This document shows positions 16,204-24,661 of a DNA stretch of 64,000 nt, piece after piece. Position 1 is the stretch's first letter, and each line of letters begins with the position of its first letter. Source of the DNA: JBILXY01 sp044378055 (GTDB taxonomy: Bacteria > Patescibacteriota > JACMRA01); contig JBILXY010000006.1 of assembly GCA_044378055.1 (NCBI GenBank), forward strand, positions 1-64,000, in the 5' to 3' direction. A program made the position numbers and the translations under genes. The notes beneath the pieces are model-generated. The model was not told the DNA's origin and ran no database searches. It saw only the letters and a program-made list of their open reading frames with translations.

Positions 16204-17655
16204 TTAATTTTTTATGTCTAGAACTTTTAAAATCTCTTCAAGTTTGGTGGAGACAGTGTTCTGCCCTTTAGTTTCCACATTTATTCTTAAGGTTGGTTTA
16301 GTGGAAGTTTGGGAAAAACGCACTGTAAATTTCCAATCTGGCCAAAACATACTAAGCCCGTCTAATTCATTAATAATTCCTCCTTCAAACTCCTGTTTTA
16401 AAATTGATTTAATCACCCCAAAGTCTGTTCCTTCTGGCATTTCAAAGTTTCTTTCCCCAGATACAAAATATTTATCTTCATAGTATTTACATAATTCAGA
16501 AGCTTTCAGGTTTTCGTTCAACACCATGTTTATTACTAGACCGATTACTAGCAAACCAGAATCCATGTAACCAAATTGACCAAAATAATGGTGTCCGCTG
16601 GCTTCACCGCCGTAAATAGCGTTGTATTTTTTCATTTCGTCTTTTACAAAAGCGTGGCCCTGTTTGCTTGGTATTGCGGTTCCATTGATCGCCAAAACCG
16701 AATCTGCCAAAGCCCTAGAATATGAAGTTACGTACACGATAGCAGGATTAAAATTTAGTGTTGGATTGAAACGGACTTGATCGATGAAGAAAGTTGCACA
16801 TTTTGCCACAAAAAATTCTGAATTCACCAAGTTCCCATTTTCATCAACTAAAACTGCCCTGTCACCATCTCCGTCCATTCCTATGCCAAAATCTGCCTTA
16901 GTTTCAATAACCTTGGCTTGTAAATCGACTAGATTGGCTGGATTAAAAGGATCGGCTGGGTGGTTTGGAAAAGTTCCGTCTATTTCCCAGTAAAGAGGAA
17001 TAAATTCAACATTTTTATACAGTTTAGCAATTTCAGGCAGAACATAGCCGCTCATTCCATTGGCAGTGTCCACAACTATTTTTAATTTACGACTTTGAGA
17101 ACCGAGGGCTTCATCAGATTTAGCAAGATTTCCAATTTCAGCGTATTTTTCTAGCAATAATGACATTACCTTTGCTTTTTCACCAATATTTTCCTGTAAT
17201 TCAGGCAATTTAGTTAAGTCGAGTTTAAAAGTTTCAATTCTATCCAGCACATAGTTCATCATTTCTTCCAAACCTTCAGTTCTTCCTAAAATTTGTGGAT
17301 AGGCTTTGATCATCTTTAAACCGTTATCATCCTTTGGGTTATGTGAAGCTGTGATGGTTACACCTGGCCGATTAAAAACAATGCAAGAAGCATACATCAT
17401 TTCGGTGGTGGCAAGCCCCATTGGAACTATACTTCCACCCTTAGATAGATAACCTGCAGCAAATGCTTTATAGAAAATAGGGCTGGAATACCTGGCATCG
17501 CAGAAAAGTGAAATTTCAGTTGGTAAATTTTCAGGAGATAAAACCACTTCAAACAAAGCTTGACCCATTAGATAATAAACTTGGGGCGTTAGTTCTGGAA
17601 CCCTACCCCGCATATCATAAGCTTTGAACATTTTAGCAATAATTTCCTTATTCAT
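16204..17655 (-). CDS. manB: Phosphomannomutase/phosphoglucomutase
   Basis: It interconverts hexose 1- and 6-phosphates for sugar nucleotide synthesis. TASHNPKDDNGLKM contains the phosphorylated Ser, GMDGDGDRAVLVDENG binds the metal, YGGEASGHHYF is the sugar-specificity loop, and RFSQTSTKPTLRINVE is the phosphate-binding C-terminal motif. The 483-residue length is slightly longer than average. The dual specificity (GlmM, ManB or Pgm) cannot be settled from sequence alone. It heads a small operon with two TM2 genes. A weak promoter, TTGACC-17-TTTGTT, lies upstream. Confidence 0.88.
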   Translation of the reverse strand: MNKEIIAKMFKAYDMRGRVPELTPQVYYLMGQALFEVVLSPENLPTEISLFCDARYSSPIFYKAFAAGYLSKGGSIVPMGLATTEMMYASCIVFNRPGVTITASHNPKDDNGLKMIKAYPQILGRTEGLEEMMNYVLDRIETFKLDLTKLPELQENIGEKAKVMSLLLEKYAEIGNLAKSDEALGSQSRKLKIVVDTANGMSGYVLPEIAKLYKNVEFIPLYWEIDGTFPNHPADPFNPANLVDLQAKVIETKADFGIGMDGDGDRAVLVDENGNLVNSEFFVAKCATFFIDQVRFNPTLNFNPAIVYVTSYSRALADSVLAINGTAIPSKQGHAFVKDEMKKYNAIYGGEASGHHYFGQFGYMDSGLLVIGLVINMVLNENLKASELCKYYEDKYFVSGERNFEMPEGTDFGVIKSILKQEFEGGIINELDGLSMFWPDWKFTVRFSQTSTKPTLRINVETKGQNTVSTKLEEILKVLDIKN

Positions 17656-17883
17656 ATTAACTTCAACAAATTAGAATTAAATTTTAAGGTCAAGATAATT
17701 TCTGCAAGATATTGGTCGCAAAATATAGCACAAGCTAAGATTAGAGAAAGAAAATTCAGAATTGAAACACAGAATAACTGAATTTTACAAGGTTTTAAGC
17801 CGATTTAATTTATAGTTGGGTTTTAGATGATACAGGTTCTGACTTCGTATAATCCATACAATTTAACATTTTTTCCTTTGTTC

Positions 17884-17912
17884 TTGACAAAAGTACTGAC
17901 TACATATAAAAA
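17884..17912 (+). promoter_or_regulatory. Likely ftsZ promoter region
   Basis: TTGACA at 17884-17889 is followed by TATAAA at 17905-17910 (15 bases) or ATAAAA one base on. The transcript would have an 80-90 base leader, unlike most genes here. A palindrome TTATCA-T-TGATAA at 17962-17974 lies in this leader. A leaderless ATG with seven codons at 17912 is also possible. Nothing else is recognisable in the 17656-17998 gap. Confidence 0.45.
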
Positions 17913-17998
17913 TGAAGCTAGTTTTTGCTAATTAATTATTACAGTTAGCTTTATCAAAAACTTATCATTGATAATATTTACGACCTGCCCAATTCAGT

Positions 17999-19225
17999 AT
18001 GCTTCCTAAAAGTTTGAAGACAGATAGCAACTCTAGAACAGACAGTTATCTTTCTTCCTCGAAATTCAGCCCAGCGGCTAAAATAAAAGTCATCGGAACC
18101 GGTGGCGGTGGAGGAAACGCGGTAAGAAGAATGATTGAAATTGGTGTGGAAGGTGTGGAATTTTGGGCCATGAACACCGATTTGCAAGCCTTAAAATCTA
18201 TTCATGCCGATGGAATTGTTCAATTAGGAACAAATGTAACCAGAGGACTTGGTGCTGGAATGAGTGCTGAAGTTGGAAGACAAGCCGCCGAAGAAAGCAT
18301 GGCTGAAATTGAAGCAGCCCTAGCCGGAGCCGATATGGTATTTATTACAGCCGGAATGGGAGGAGGAACAGGAACAGGAGCTAGTCCAGTTGTTGCTGAA
18401 GTAGCCAAAAGAATGGGAATTTTAACAGTTGGAGTAGTAACAAAGCCTTTCGATTTTGAAGGTGCTAAAAGAAGGCAATTAGCTGAAGAAGGTATTGAAC
18501 GCTTGAAAGCCAACGCCGATGCAGTTATTATTGTTCCTAACCAAAGACTTTTACAACTAATCGACAAAAGAACCAGTTTGTACGAAGCTTTCAAAATTTC
18601 AGATGATATTTTAAGACAGGCTGTTCAAGGAATTTCTAACTTAATTAACCTACCTGGAGAAGTTAATGTAGATTTCGCCGATGTTCGTGCAATTATGAGC
18701 AACGCTGGAACTGCCTTAATGGGAATGGGAAGAGCTAGCGGAAGCGGAGAAGACAGAGCCAAGCACGCCGCTTTAATGGCCATTGATTCACCATTATTAG
18801 AACTTAGTATTGAAGGAGCTAGGGGAATTCTATTTAATGTTGAAGGTGGTAAAAACCTTTCATTGTTGGAAGTTTCTGAAGCCGCTGATATTATTAAGCA
18901 TCACGCCGATCCTGAAGCTAAGATTATATTTGGAACATCTATTGATCCTAATTTACAAGACGAAATTAGAATTACAGTTGTAGCCACAGGCTTTACCAAA
19001 GAAAAAGAAGATGTAGCAATGTACGGCGGTTCACAGCAACAAAACCGAGGTGAAGTTAAACTTCCATACACACCACCAAAGTTTGGAGGAAGAGAGGAAA
19101 ACAACCGAGGTAATTTAAACTCAAGTCCTAATCCACAACCAAAGAAAGATTCTTACGACGAAGAAAGACTAGAAATCCCAGCCTTCCTAAGAAACAAAAT
19201 AACAGGCCCAGACAGCGAGGAATAA
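17999..19225 (+). CDS. ftsZ: Cell division protein FtsZ
   Basis: FtsZ is the tubulin-like GTPase that forms the division ring. GTGGGGGNAVRRM starts the GTPase domain (about residue 32), GMGGGTGTGASPVVAEVAK is the tubulin signature, and VDFADVRAIMSNAGTALMGMG holds the catalytic T7 loop region. A Gln/Pro/Asn-rich linker leads to the tail EERLEIPAFLRNK, the conserved C-terminal peptide that binds FtsA and similar partners. The length is 408 residues. No ftsA is adjacent. Confidence 0.95.
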   Translation: MLPKSLKTDSNSRTDSYLSSSKFSPAAKIKVIGTGGGGGNAVRRMIEIGVEGVEFWAMNTDLQALKSIHADGIVQLGTNVTRGLGAGMSAEVGRQAAEESMAEIEAALAGADMVFITAGMGGGTGTGASPVVAEVAKRMGILTVGVVTKPFDFEGAKRRQLAEEGIERLKANADAVIIVPNQRLLQLIDKRTSLYEAFKISDDILRQAVQGISNLINLPGEVNVDFADVRAIMSNAGTALMGMGRASGSGEDRAKHAALMAIDSPLLELSIEGARGILFNVEGGKNLSLLEVSEAADIIKHHADPEAKIIFGTSIDPNLQDEIRITVVATGFTKEKEDVAMYGGSQQQNRGEVKLPYTPPKFGGREENNRGNLNSSPNPQPKKDSYDEERLEIPAFLRNKITGPDSEE

Positions 19226-19250
19226 ACTCAACTCTCTATATAACGCACAT

Positions 19251-19275
19251 CGTAGCGGCCGTCTCGGACGGCCAT
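19251..19275 (+). repeat. REP-like GTAG-tagged palindrome
   Basis: CGTAGC at 19251-19256 precedes GGCCGTC (19257-19263) and GACGGCC (19267-19273) around TCG, followed by AT. The element lies in the convergent gap between ftsZ and tyrS. Confidence 0.7.
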
Positions 19276-19309
19276 TGTTGTTGGTCATTAAAATTACTTT
19301 GGAGTGTCC

Positions 19310-20503
19310 CTACCCCCTAACCTTCTGTATAATCTCCAAACCTTCTGGATTTTGCTCTACCCATTCTTTAATTGGGGCGAACCATTCGGCTAAAGTTTCA
19401 GCTACACCGGTTTTTAGATCTAGGGGGTGAAGTTGACCGTTGAAGAAATCTATTTGAATTTGATTGTAATCTGTGTAGGTTTTATTACCACCGAACTTTT
19501 CTGGGCGGTTTATTTGAACAACTTTTCCAGCAGGGAAGATTAGGTTTTCACACCAGTTTAAAAGCGGATTGGTTCTAATTTTTTCCTCTTTTTCCTCGTC
19601 TGAATCGGTTTCTTCAATCATTGGGCAATAGGCTTTTCTTAATTTTCTGGTAATTTCTTCGGCTGAATCGTGTTCGAAAATTGCTGAATCAGGGCGGGAT
19701 TTAGACATTTTAGAAACTGCCTCTTGAGTGCTTCCGGTGTTAGCAGTTTGTGGAGGCAACATTCCTAGTAAAAGTTTCGTAAACATGGTGATTGGTTTTA
19801 CAGTAGTTTCGCCAATTTTTAGCTGAAATTCAGGACCAAGTTTTTCGGCCATATCACGGCAAGAAACATAAATTTTACGCTGATCTAGCCCCGATTGAAC
19901 CAGGTGGGTTTGATGCCAAAATACATCTGCTGCTTGCATTCCTGGGTAGCGGGTTAATTTGTAATCACTTTCATCACCTGCTTCTTTACCGGCAATAGAT
20001 AGGGAGCGTAACACTCGGTTTACCGATAAATGTTCTTCAGCTTCAAATTCAAAATCCCAGAAGCTTAAATCGTTTTCATTTTTTCTGAAATATTCATCTT
20101 TAGCGTATAAAACCTGTAAATCTGCACCATTTCCACCGCAGATATCAACAGCTTTTCTTATAACTGGTTCAAAGTAAATATGGGCAACTTTGTTAATTGT
20201 GCTCATTTTACCGTCCAGTTTTTTGTTAATTTTGGTGTGATAATCGGCCAGCCAAACCATGCACTGCACCCCAGCTTGTTGCAATTTAGCCACTTTTAAC
20301 ATTTGGTAGGTGTTGTTTCCAAAATGCAATATTCCAGAAATTTCATAACCAATATAATGTTTAATTGGCTGTCCAGACTTGTTAGCTTCTTCCACAAGCA
20401 CAGAAACTTCCTTTTCCAATTCTTCAATTTTAGAAGGCAAAACCTCCACAGTATTGAACAAAATGGCATCCATCAATTTATTTGTTTCGTATTGAAATGA
20501 CAT
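19310..20503 (-). CDS. tyrS: Tyrosyl-tRNA synthetase of archaeal/eukaryotic type
   Basis: The class I signature reads EISGILHFGN and KMSKSRPDSAIF, and YPGMQAADVFW plus SGLDQRKIYV give the tyrosine-pocket and dimer-interface pattern seen in archaeal and eukaryotic TyrRS. The usual bacterial enzyme has HIGH in a PTADSLHIGH-like context and a C-terminal S4 domain; neither is present. The protein has 397 residues. The related TrpRS is excluded mainly by the DQRK and KPNSAIF-like context. Upstream, TTGCCA sits directly against the terminator T-tract of the preceding gene. Confidence 0.82.
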   Translation of the reverse strand: MSFQYETNKLMDAILFNTVEVLPSKIEELEKEVSVLVEEANKSGQPIKHYIGYEISGILHFGNNTYQMLKVAKLQQAGVQCMVWLADYHTKINKKLDGKMSTINKVAHIYFEPVIRKAVDICGGNGADLQVLYAKDEYFRKNENDLSFWDFEFEAEEHLSVNRVLRSLSIAGKEAGDESDYKLTRYPGMQAADVFWHQTHLVQSGLDQRKIYVSCRDMAEKLGPEFQLKIGETTVKPITMFTKLLLGMLPPQTANTGSTQEAVSKMSKSRPDSAIFEHDSAEEITRKLRKAYCPMIEETDSDEEKEEKIRTNPLLNWCENLIFPAGKVVQINRPEKFGGNKTYTDYNQIQIDFFNGQLHPLDLKTGVAETLAEWFAPIKEWVEQNPEGLEIIQKVRG

Positions 20504-20538
20504 ACCATAACTAACCCTAGTTTAGAAAAATTTGGCAA

Positions 20539-20569
20539 GAAAAAAGCCCCTAGCAAAACTAGAATGGCT
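20539..20569 (-). terminator. Intrinsic terminator running into the tyrS -35
   Basis: On the minus strand AGCC-ATT-CTAG pairs with CTAGGGGCT around TTTTG, then TTTTTTC. The next bases are TTGCCA, a -35-like hexamer for tyrS. It ends the gene at 20577-21101. Confidence 0.75.
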
Positions 20570-20576
20570 GTGGAAT

Positions 20577-21101
20577 TCAAACTGTAACAATCACTTGCTT
20601 GCACCAAAAACTTGAAAATGAGAAAGCAACTTCAATTATAATCTCAGCACCCTCTGGTTTATTTGAATAAACATATTCCGTTTTGGAATTGTCTGTAAGT
20701 AACGATATTGTCACATTTTCCAAATATTTAAAGGTAGTGACAATAATATTTACTTCATCCTCCTCACTGCTGGTTGATATACAGCCAGATAGAAGTGGCA
20801 TACCTTCTTCATCAAGCTTAATCAATATAATCTTCTGGGTTCCAAAAAAAATGTAGTAAGTTAAAACCCTGCTATAATCATAACATTCATCGTGATCAGG
20901 AAAATTTTTTATTGAATTATCCTGCAAAAATGCTATTTGCCAGCTTGTTTCATTATCAAAAAATTCTAGATTAAGTAAACCAAATTTATTTATAATTGCC
21001 TCAATGTAGTCTGAAAAAGAGCTGTTTGGCTCACTTGTTCTTATCCTGAAGAAAATTTCTATCATCATCAATCTGATGAAAATTGTAGGTACAACAGACA
21101 T
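20577..21101 (-). CDS. Unknown small protein with Shine-Dalgarno
   Basis: The product is 174 residues from ATG 21101 (MSVVPTIFIRL). It is acidic with mixed alpha/beta character and has no signal peptide or membrane segment apart from a hydrophobic N-terminal stretch. A strong GGAGG lies five bases before the ATG, which fixes the start and rejects the in-frame TTG at 21113. A strong terminator follows, and the gene upstream has the same design. I recognise no family. Confidence 0.6.
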   Translation of the reverse strand: MSVVPTIFIRLMMIEIFFRIRTSEPNSSFSDYIEAIINKFGLLNLEFFDNETSWQIAFLQDNSIKNFPDHDECYDYSRVLTYYIFFGTQKIILIKLDEEGMPLLSGCISTSSEEDEVNIIVTTFKYLENVTISLLTDNSKTEYVYSNKPEGAEIIIEVAFSFSSFWCKQVIVTV

Positions 21102-21175
21102 TCCTTCCTCCAAAATTTACTCTATCTAATTACTAAAACTTAAAATGGTGGTTTTTAGTCAAGAAAAAAATGGGC

Positions 21176-21205
21176 AAGAAAAAAGCCCCAAGCATAACAG
21201 GGGGC
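21176..21205 (-). terminator. Intrinsic terminator of 21212-21655
   Basis: On the minus strand GCCCC and GGGGC pair around an 11-base loop, followed by TTTTTTC and TTGCCC. A second T7-CTTGACT follows 13 bases on and can serve as the -35 of the next gene. Confidence 0.75.
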
Positions 21206-21211
21206 CCTTGT

Positions 21212-21655
21212 TTATTTAAAAGCTACTTCGATGCCATTTTCTACATCGGAAAGATTAAATTTAAACTGCCAAGCTTCAAACTCGTGATTTAAAGCCAAAG
21301 GTGGCTTGTATTCAAACGGAAGCTTATTACATTCAGCCAAATGCTCATGAGGTCTAAAACCAATATTCACCATTTCATTAAAATGTGAAATAGAGTATAT
21401 TTTTCCATCAAAAGTGCTGATGTAAACTATACCAATGAATTTATCCCCATTAAAAATAATTAGCATAACTGAGTTTGTTTCGCTCAAACCATAAGTAATT
21501 TTTTCAAGTTCGTTTTTTTGATTCACAAGCGAAATGGTATAACCAAGCATTGGATCATTGTAATATACATCTTGAAATAAAATTCCCGCTTCGTAAAAAC
21601 TTCTATCTTGCAAATTATTAGCAAAATCAGACATTGTTCCAGATAATTCTAGCAT
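21212..21655 (-). CDS. Unknown small protein with Shine-Dalgarno
   Basis: The 147-residue product has no membrane segment and mostly beta-type hydrophobic patterning. GAGGAG lies three bases before the ATG, a clear Shine-Dalgarno-like motif, in contrast to the housekeeping genes around it. A promoter with TTGACT about 17 bases before ATTAAT is possible. It is followed by a strong terminator. No family recognised. Confidence 0.6.
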   Translation of the reverse strand: MLELSGTMSDFANNLQDRSFYEAGILFQDVYYNDPMLGYTISLVNQKNELEKITYGLSETNSVMLIIFNGDKFIGIVYISTFDGKIYSISHFNEMVNIGFRPHEHLAECNKLPFEYKPPLALNHEFEAWQFKFNLSDVENGIEVAFK

Positions 21656-21772
21656 ATTCTCCTCAATCTATTCTTGAATATTTAATTAATTAAAATTATT
21701 ATCTTTAAGTCAATAATAGAATTTCCTTATCCCATTGACAAAATTGCCTGGAAAGCTAATTTTTTAGTAATT

Positions 21773-22534
21773 ATGGGAGTATCTACTGACAAAACATCTG
21801 AAAATGAAGGTCTAGACTTTCAACAGGCGGTGCAAGCCTCGAACTCTTCCTTTGATGAGTTTCTTAAAAACCAAGAATCTTCATTGCAGCAACGCTTACA
21901 GCCAGAAGTTCACAAACCTAGTAGCCAGTTGTGGCTCTTAGTAAGTATTTTACTAATTAGTATTATTGGTTTAGGCGTATTTACTTTGTACCAAAAGCAG
22001 GTTACAGATAGGCAGATTGCCCAGTTAAAAAACCAAAGTGTGGCTGGCGTTCAAGAAAATAGTGGAAATATAATTATTGGTGCAGATGGCTTTAGCTTGC
22101 TTTTAAAAAGTAACCCTCCAAGTGCGTTTAAACTGGATAGAAGAAGCGTTCCTTTTGAATTTATACCAAATAAAATAGCCTCCGGAACCAGGTTTGTGGC
22201 CAGAATTAACAGAGACGGTCAAGAATTGGTAACTGGGATTGAAGTAATTGTGGCTGAATATGATAATAAGCTGACCATTGAAGATTATAATACAGCAGTT
22301 AGTAAAAACTTAGGACCAGATTGGGTTCAGAAAGGAAGCTTAACAAACCTGCCAAAAGAGCTTAAAGCCACAAAATATACTAATTCTAAATTACCAAGCA
22401 ACGAAGTTTACACAACTTTAACAGCAGATAATTACTATTTAATTAAAGTATATAACCAAACCAGTAAATATCCAGATTTATCAGAATTAAGCCGTTTTAC
22501 GGATGGTATTTTAGATACGATTTATTTGAATTAA
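21773..22534 (+). CDS. Single-pass membrane protein, unknown
   Basis: The 253-residue product has a polar 53-residue N-terminus, one transmembrane helix (about 56-74), and an extracytoplasmic domain of about 175 residues with alternating beta-like hydrophobic positions. There is no Cys in the outer domain. I do not recognise the family; the layout fits many CPR surface proteins. A TTGACA at 21736 lies upstream. Confidence 0.7.
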   Translation: MGVSTDKTSENEGLDFQQAVQASNSSFDEFLKNQESSLQQRLQPEVHKPSSQLWLLVSILLISIIGLGVFTLYQKQVTDRQIAQLKNQSVAGVQENSGNIIIGADGFSLLLKSNPPSAFKLDRRSVPFEFIPNKIASGTRFVARINRDGQELVTGIEVIVAEYDNKLTIEDYNTAVSKNLGPDWVQKGSLTNLPKELKATKYTNSKLPSNEVYTTLTADNYYLIKVYNQTSKYPDLSELSRFTDGILDTIYLN

Positions 22535-22606
22535 ACTTCCAAAGTAAAGCACTTTTCAAGAATAAACTTGACTAAAACGCTGATTCTTTCTAAGAATAAT
22601 AAGTAT

Positions 22607-22682
22607 TCCGAAGTAGCTCAGTTGGTAGAGCGAGTGACTGTTAATCACCAGGTCACAGGTTCGAGTCCTGTCTTCGGAGCCA
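22607..22682 (+). tRNA. tRNA-Asn (GTT), CCA encoded
   Basis: Acceptor arms TCCGAAG (22607-22613) and CTTCGGA (22672-22678) pair fully. The anticodon loop CTGTTAA gives anticodon GTT, and the T-arm GGTTCGAGTCC is standard. The discriminator is G, and CCA is encoded at 22680-22682. TTGACT-17-TAAGAA lies upstream. Confidence 0.95.
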
Positions 22683-22691
22683 AAACATTTT

Positions 22692-22716
22692 AACCCCCAA
22701 AAGGGGTTGTTTTTGT
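22692..22716 (+). terminator. Terminator after tRNA-Asn
   Basis: AACCCC and GGGGTT pair around CAAAA, followed by GTTTTTGTTT. Confidence 0.7.
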
Positions 22717-22748
22717 TTCTTGGGGGAATATTTAAGCCCAATTAGAAA

Positions 22749-22775
22749 GGCGATGACAAGCATCGCCCGTTCGTA
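22749..22775 (-). repeat. REP-like palindrome
   Basis: GGCGATG (22749-22755) and CATCGCC (22761-22767) pair around ACAAG, with CGTTCGTA following. The tag is less exact than in other copies; the stem matches that of 32816-32840. Confidence 0.5.
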
Positions 22776-22790
22776 TAATACTTGAGTATA

Positions 22791-23345
22791 TTAAATGATG
22801 GATTTTAAGTATTCTAGCATTGTTTCTGCGTCAGAGACTTCGAATGGATCTGTTGGGCAGTCATCGGAAAAACCTGGCTCGATGAACATTTTTGTGATTT
22901 TTCCATCTTCAACAAGCATGGAATATCTCCAAGATCTGTCGCCAAAACCTAGGTCGTTCTTTTTAACAAGCATTCCCATTCCTCTTGTGAAATCTGCGTT
23001 TCCGTCTGGAAGTAAGAATACATTGTTTACATCTTGTGCCTTACCCCATTGAAACATTACGAAAGCATCGTTAACACTTAAGCAAACAACTTCATCAACC
23101 CCTAGATCTTTAAAAGCTTGGTAGTTATTTTCATAACCTGGAAGATGTGTGGAAGAACATGTTGGTGTAAAAGCCCCTGGAAGAGAGAATAATACAATTT
23201 TCTTTCCTGCAAAAACATCGTTAGTAGATAAATCTTTCCAACTAAATTTGTTTGGACCTTCAGCGTTTTCATCGCGTACACGGGTTTTAAAAGTTACTTG
23301 AGGTACATTTTGACCTTCAATATTTTTGTGATCTGAACTGGACAT
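22791..23345 (-). CDS. Peroxiredoxin, Prx5/AhpE-like redoxin
   Basis: It reduces peroxides through the peroxidatic Cys in GAFTPTCSSTHLPGY (around residue 62), in the Prx5-type context PGAFTPxCSxxHLPG. VVCLSVNDAFVMFQWG and the later GFGDRSWRYSMLVEDG are further Prx5 motifs. At 184 residues it has no fused glutaredoxin. A leader of about 45 bases follows TTGACA-17-CTAACT. It probably protects this fermentative cell from oxidants. Confidence 0.88.
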   Translation of the reverse strand: MSSSDHKNIEGQNVPQVTFKTRVRDENAEGPNKFSWKDLSTNDVFAGKKIVLFSLPGAFTPTCSSTHLPGYENNYQAFKDLGVDEVVCLSVNDAFVMFQWGKAQDVNNVFLLPDGNADFTRGMGMLVKKNDLGFGDRSWRYSMLVEDGKITKMFIEPGFSDDCPTDPFEVSDAETMLEYLKSII

Positions 23346-23491
23346 ATATTTTAAATTTTAAGTTTTTGGCGTTTTATTGCCTAATTAAGTTAGTTTTTGA
23401 AGCTGGTTTTTGTCAAAAAAATAAATCCCCAAGCCTAAACTTCCTGGATTAATTAAATCGGAGTGTTACAGGCTGGAAAACCATTAAGCAA

Positions 23492-23516
23492 AAAATTACT
23501 CCCTATTTCTAGGGAG
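23492..23516 (-). terminator. Terminator after the ABC permease
   Basis: CTCCCTA and TAGGGAG pair around TTTC, with TAATTTTTT on the minus-strand side. It is the only structure besides the peroxiredoxin promoter in the 23346-23574 gap. Confidence 0.6.
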
Positions 23517-23574
23517 AGTGACAATCGTCAAAGTTGTATTAATTTTGAATTCTATCTTTACTTTTGTCAAAATT

Positions 23575-24660
23575 TTACCCTACTAAATTTTTAAGTTGAA
23601 AATTACTGTAAGCCCATGATCCTATTACAATTAGTATAATAGAGGATATTGTAAGAACCGAAAGCTCTGGAATTATATCTGTGAAACCTTTATTATATTG
23701 CAAAACTTTTCTGAAGGCTTCGGCTGCGTAGGTGCTTGGAATTAACTGGGTTAAGGTCACATTTCCAAATAATTTTACAACCGGAAAAGCCAGGAAAGCA
23801 CCTGATAGAAAACCTAAGATTATAGAAACAAGTGAACCTATGTTGGCTGCCAAATTGTCGTTTTTAAAACTTGAGGCAATCACCAAACCCATTCCAACTG
23901 TAAATAAATTTGTGGGGATGGATATAAGTAAGGCTAAAAGTATAGCACTGGGTGTGGTGGAATATCCAAAAATTAGAACGGTTATAATTAATATAATGGT
24001 TTGAATGAAGGCGATTATAGACTGACTAAGTAAATGACCAAGAATAATCTGCCAGGCTTTAATTTTAGAGGTAAAATACCTAAAAGTACTTTTGTTTCTA
24101 ACTTCGCTGGTTACCATATAAATTACCTGGGGAAGCAAGTTTAAAATGCCATAAACAATTAAACCTGGCACTAAATAAGTAAACACTGTGGTTTCATTGC
24201 TTGCGGTGGAAGTGGAGATTATTTCAAGCCTTGGTTGGGTTTGGGTAAAGAAAGAGTTTGTAAATTGGGTAATTATGCCAACTGAAACATTTCCTTTTGT
24301 ACTAAAAGTATCGGTGTACATTTTAACTTTATTATCTGGAACAAATTCAATGATTAAATCTAAAGACTTAGCCTGAACCTTGCTTTTACCTTCTTCTATC
24401 GAGTTAATTTCTGAGACATTAAAATATTTTACTTGTTTCTTATTTTCTAAATTTGAAAGTTCTTTTACAAAACTTGTTTGATAACTGGAATCAGACTTTA
24501 TATAGCCAAGGTTAAAGCTTACATCGTCGTTACTTCTGTTAAATACAAAAGCAAAAATGCCAATAAATGCCACTGGTAAAATAAAGACAATAGACCAGCT
24601 TTTTAAATCTCTGTAAACTGTGAGCAGGTTTTTGATGGCGATGCTGATAATTTTTTGCAT
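23575..24660 (-). CDS. ABC-2 type transporter permease
   Basis: The 361-residue protein has one N-terminal transmembrane helix, an extracytoplasmic domain of about 140 residues, then five helices, the layout of the ABC-2/YhgE-like export permeases. VTSEVRNKSTFRYFTSK lies at the ATPase-coupling position. The gene starts one base after the stop region of the ATPase gene, so the two form a pair. The exported substrate, probably a drug or lipid, is unknown. Confidence 0.85.
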   Translation of the reverse strand: MQKIISIAIKNLLTVYRDLKSWSIVFILPVAFIGIFAFVFNRSNDDVSFNLGYIKSDSSYQTSFVKELSNLENKKQVKYFNVSEINSIEEGKSKVQAKSLDLIIEFVPDNKVKMYTDTFSTKGNVSVGIITQFTNSFFTQTQPRLEIISTSTASNETTVFTYLVPGLIVYGILNLLPQVIYMVTSEVRNKSTFRYFTSKIKAWQIILGHLLSQSIIAFIQTIILIITVLIFGYSTTPSAILLALLISIPTNLFTVGMGLVIASSFKNDNLAANIGSLVSIILGFLSGAFLAFPVVKLFGNVTLTQLIPSTYAAEAFRKVLQYNKGFTDIIPELSVLTISSIILIVIGSWAYSNFQLKNLVG

Positions 24661-24661
24661 A

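Noticed and set aside
22556..22741. Minus-strand ORF of 61 codons
   Set aside because: It is the antisense shadow of tRNA-Asn (GTT); its EDRTRTCDL-like phrase is a well-known artefact of tRNA genes.
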